DNA from: a virus
IMG/VR virus record: IMGVR_UViG_3300030118_004221
Location: 1 to 21,790 of that record
Length of the DNA stretch: 21,790 nucleotides
Direction: 5' to 3' (one strand)
Shown in pieces: positions 19,724 to 21,790 of this stretch. The first letter of the stretch is position 1, and every line of letters begins with the position of its first letter. The notes beneath the pieces are model-generated. The model saw nothing but the letters and a program-made list of their open reading frames with translations. It did no database searches and was not told the DNA's origin. The translations under genes were made by a program, and so were the position numbers.

Positions 19724-20150
19724 AATAGTCTTTTCTGAAATACCTTGAGAGGATGTTGCTATTATAGTACTTTGGTGTTCCATCGTCAAGCTGTTCAGTG
19801 AGGACTTTATTTGCGAAGAGTTGCCTCGTCTCTTCGTAGTTTGTTTTGCCTTTTGTATAATGTAGTGATAAGATAGTTCGACTAAAATTTTGTCTACCAA
19901 ACTGTTTAATCTCTTCTTTAAGTTCTGGACAAGACCCATAATATTTTTTCCAATCAGATTCAGATTTTACTTTTCTTTTCTTTCCCTTGGGAGTTCTAAA
20001 CTTCCAAAAATATTTTCGTCCGATATATTCTCTCCCATTCTGGAGATTTGTAATACGGTAGACGTAACCGAAGAAATCATTAATATCGTCAGTAGTGAAA
20101 GGTTTACCCTCATATAGCCAGGGGTTTTCGTAAACTCCTCCTTCAACCAT
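19704..20150 (-). CDS. GIY-YIG-type nuclease-like protein (Seg-like)
   Basis: A 148-residue protein with a GIY-YIG-like core: FGYVYRITNLQNGREYIGRK (27-46), where G28-Y29-V30 stands for GIY and Y42-I43-G44 for YIG, followed by R45, a basic insert KGKKRKVK, KKYYGSCPELKEEIKQFG (68-85), E106/E107 in NYEETRQLF as candidate catalytic Glu and YYNSNI (128-133). This is the order of the family that includes T4 Seg homing endonucleases. An aromatic N-terminal segment (ENPWLYEGKPF) precedes it. It lies between the phosphomannomutase gene and a small acidic gene, close to nrdB, where T4-like phages often carry free-standing nucleases. Whether it is a mobile homing enzyme or a domesticated one cannot be said. 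Confidence 0.75.
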   Translation of the reverse strand: MVEGGVYENPWLYEGKPFTTDDINDFFGYVYRITNLQNGREYIGRKYFWKFRTPKGKKRKVKSESDWKKYYGSCPELKEEIKQFGRQNFSRTILSLHYTKGKTNYEETRQLFANKVLTEQLDDGTPKYYNSNILSRYFRKDYYGNEND

Positions 20151-20160
20151 TTCATAATTT

Positions 20161-20865
20161 TTAATTGCACATTTTATTTAGTATACTCCATGTATGCCTA
20201 AAATCACGAACATGGTGTGTATATCCACCCATTTCTTCAATTGCTTTTGCTAAAGGATAATCATTTTCTCCCTCATTCATCATGTCACCAAAGAAATGTA
20301 ATTCATCATTTGGATTAAAGTCTCTAAGTATCTGACTCTTATCACCATCAGATATATCAAGACCAGTTTGACCACCTATCTGAACATTAAGATCTGGAAA
20401 TTGATTTTTTATTCTATCTGCAATGGCAATTCTCTCACCAGTATTCCTATCCCACTTTACATACTCTTCTCTACTAGCAAGATCAACTCCAGTTCCTCTT
20501 CCTAAGATACTAAAGTTAATACCACCAGGCCTATGTTCAATATGCAATCCATTACGAATAGGAAACTGACTGTAATCCAATTCATCTTGTAAAAATTTTT
20601 CTACTTCCTCTGACACTTTCCAACTAGACCGATACACATTTGTATCTCTTTTATAAGTATCAGCACCAGAACAATTATAAACTTTCTCTGCTCTAAAACA
20701 AATATCAAGACCTATTTGATCAATAGTCTTTTGTCTATCGCTACCAGTAACAAGATAAACTGGATACTTACAGCAGAACACAATCATATATGCTTCAAAG
20801 GACGTGTCGATTGGTTGACGACTAAGTGTTAATGTCCCATCAATATCAAAAATAAATTTCTTCAA
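20161..20865 (-). CDS. HAD-family phosphomannomutase, eukaryote-type (PMM-like)
   Basis: A 234-residue HAD protein whose pattern follows eukaryotic phosphomannomutase rather than bacterial ManB: FDIDGTL (6-12, D7 nucleophile and D9), VTGSDRQK (39-46), RNGLHIEHRPGGINFSILGR (104-123, equivalent to the RNGMLNVSPIGR substrate loop), VQIGGQTGLDIS then DGDKSQIL (161-180) and HFFGDMMNEGENDYPLA (190-206, metal site). Such enzymes convert mannose 6-phosphate to mannose 1-phosphate. No ATG exists near the N-terminus; the TTG at 20865 overlaps the nrdB stop (TTGA) and places the nucleophile at residue 7, so TTG is the start. The product would feed GDP-mannose synthesis for gmd. A general HAD sugar phosphatase is the alternative, but the RPGG..ILGR and GGQ segments argue for PMM. 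Confidence 0.85.
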   Translation of the reverse strand: MKKFIFDIDGTLTLSRQPIDTSFEAYMIVFCCKYPVYLVTGSDRQKTIDQIGLDICFRAEKVYNCSGADTYKRDTNVYRSSWKVSEEVEKFLQDELDYSQFPIRNGLHIEHRPGGINFSILGRGTGVDLASREEYVKWDRNTGERIAIADRIKNQFPDLNVQIGGQTGLDISDGDKSQILRDFNPNDELHFFGDMMNEGENDYPLAKAIEEMGGYTHHVRDFRHTWSILNKMCN

Positions 20866-21790
20866 AGTTTAAATCCACTAAATGTGTCTTTTTTGACATC
20901 TTGTTTGATACCACCAACTACGTATGACTCTACTTCTGTTTCCTGTGGTGCCACTTGAAGACCCTTAGAACTAATCCAATGTTGAGTCCAAGGTAATGGA
21001 TTATGTTTTGCTGCAATATCATATACTGGTTTTAAACCTATGGTTTTTAATCTTCTATTTGCGATCCACTCAACATATTGTTGAAGTAATTTGTCATTCA
21101 AACCAATCATGCTACCATTTTTAAACAAATAGTCTGCCCATCTTTTCTCTTCATTCACACATTTGTCAAACATTTTATATGTCCACTCTTCTTCTTCCTT
21201 CATTATTTGAACCATATCTGGATCATCACCCTTCTTCCAGTTTCTTAAAATGTTTTGGGTGAGGGCGAGGTGTTGGTTCTCGTCTCTTGCAATAAGGGAT
21301 ATGATCTTAGCTGACCCTTCCATAAGCTTGAGTTCACCGAATGCGAAAGAACAAGCAAAAGAGACGTAAAAACGAATACCTTCCAAGATGTTGACATTTG
21401 CGACTGCACGATAAAGTTTTCTTTTCAATTCTTTCATTTCAAAGTTTGATAAGAAAGAACCTCTCCTATCTTCTTGATATAAATTACCCTGATCCCACTG
21501 ATGTGCTTCGTTAATAAAATCGTCATAAGATTCAGTAACACTTGCAGCACGTTCTAGTATTCTTGGATCACTGATAATAGTATCAAATACTTCAGACGGA
21601 TCTGAATAAACATTTTTTATAACATATGTATATGAGCGACTATGAATCATCTCCATAAATCCCCAGACTTCCATACAAGACTCTAGTTCTGGTAAAGAAC
21701 AATATGGAATAAAAGCCATTCCGGGTGCACGACCTTGCACAGAGTCTAACATAATCTGATACTTCAAGTTAGAAGTATAGATATGTTTCT
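20862..21790 (-). CDS. nrdB: Ribonucleotide reductase class Ia, small (beta) subunit, N-terminus outside the window
   Basis: About 308 residues are visible; the frame enters from the right edge (KHIYTSNLKYQIM) and about 60-80 N-terminal residues, including the first iron ligand, are missing. Visible iron ligands and radical residue: E and H in MEMIHSRSY, whose Tyr is the radical tyrosine (Y122 of E. coli), E in NILEGIRFYVSFACSF, and E and H in ARDENQH. The C-terminus (DTFSGFKL) is the peptide that docks to the large subunit. NrdB supplies the tyrosyl radical for making deoxyribonucleotides for phage replication, which is standard in T4-like phages. It is the only core-metabolism gene in the window and anchors the assignment. 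Its stop overlaps the phosphomannomutase TTG start. Confidence 0.96.
   Translation of the reverse strand, partial: KHIYTSNLKYQIMLDSVQGRAPGMAFIPYCSLPELESCMEVWGFMEMIHSRSYTYVIKNVYSDPSEVFDTIISDPRILERAASVTESYDDFINEAHQWDQGNLYQEDRRGSFLSNFEMKELKRKLYRAVANVNILEGIRFYVSFACSFAFGELKLMEGSAKIISLIARDENQHLALTQNILRNWKKGDDPDMVQIMKEEEEWTYKMFDKCVNEEKRWADYLFKNGSMIGLNDKLLQQYVEWIANRRLKTIGLKPVYDIAAKHNPLPWTQHWISSKGLQVAPQETEVESYVVGGIKQDVKKDTFSGFKL

Noticed and set aside
1-21790. CRISPR array, insertion sequence, integrase or attachment site
   Set aside because: No regularly spaced repeats, transposase, integrase or terminal repeats were seen; the only low-complexity tract is the short Asp-codon repeat.

Overview
The window looks like part of the genome of a marine T4-like myovirus, most probably a cyanophage. 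The base composition is A+T-rich and every gene I accept is on the minus strand. Genes are packed with ATGA, TAATG or 8-base overlaps. At the right edge is a class Ia ribonucleotide reductase small subunit (nrdB), followed by a GIY-YIG nuclease-like gene and a series of very small proteins typical of such phages. The host assignment is inference; a pelagiphage or other marine T4-like phage is not excluded. All functions are read from protein motifs by eye.

Reading in the direction of transcription (right to left): (1) 21790-19517 holds nrdB (5' end outside the window), a HAD phosphatase resembling eukaryote-type phosphomannomutase, a GIY-YIG nuclease-like protein and a small acidic protein. 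(2) 19527-19154 is a non-coding interval with a consensus sigma70 promoter (TTGACA-N16-TATAAT) and a roughly 300-nt leader that folds by eye into many hairpins, including a four-way cloverleaf-like domain. It lies directly upstream of a mannose-6-phosphate isomerase cupin gene. Position and complexity match the published manA RNA motif, a candidate riboswitch class reported from marine bacteria and cyanophages. (3) 19153-17004 holds the cupin gene and seven small genes: a zinc-ribbon-like protein, membrane proteins, a 37-residue gene and an orphan Phd/YefM-type antitoxin. (4) 17000-16972 is a second consensus promoter (TTGACA-N17-TATAAT), followed by three small genes and a possible T4-type late promoter. 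(5) 16248-1 is an unbroken run of 19 overlapping surface-glycan genes continuing out of the window.

The sugar genes form recognisable modules. Isomerase cupin, phosphomannomutase, GDP-mannose 4,6-dehydratase and GDP-fucose synthase make most of a GDP-L-fucose route; the guanylyltransferase step is either host-supplied or done by an unusual tandem double nucleotidyltransferase. GmhA-like isomerase, HddA-like GHMP kinase and a HAD-cytidylyltransferase fusion make a compact route to a nucleotide-activated heptose. A C-methyltransferase, a NodU/TobZ-type carbamoyltransferase, a class II aldolase, an NAD-dependent epimerase, a short glycerophosphodiesterase-like protein and about seven putative glycosyltransferases (GT4, HtrL/YibB, WavE and unclassified types) would elaborate and assemble the product. 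The likely purpose is to alter the infected cell's surface polysaccharide or glycosylate the virion; that is inference.
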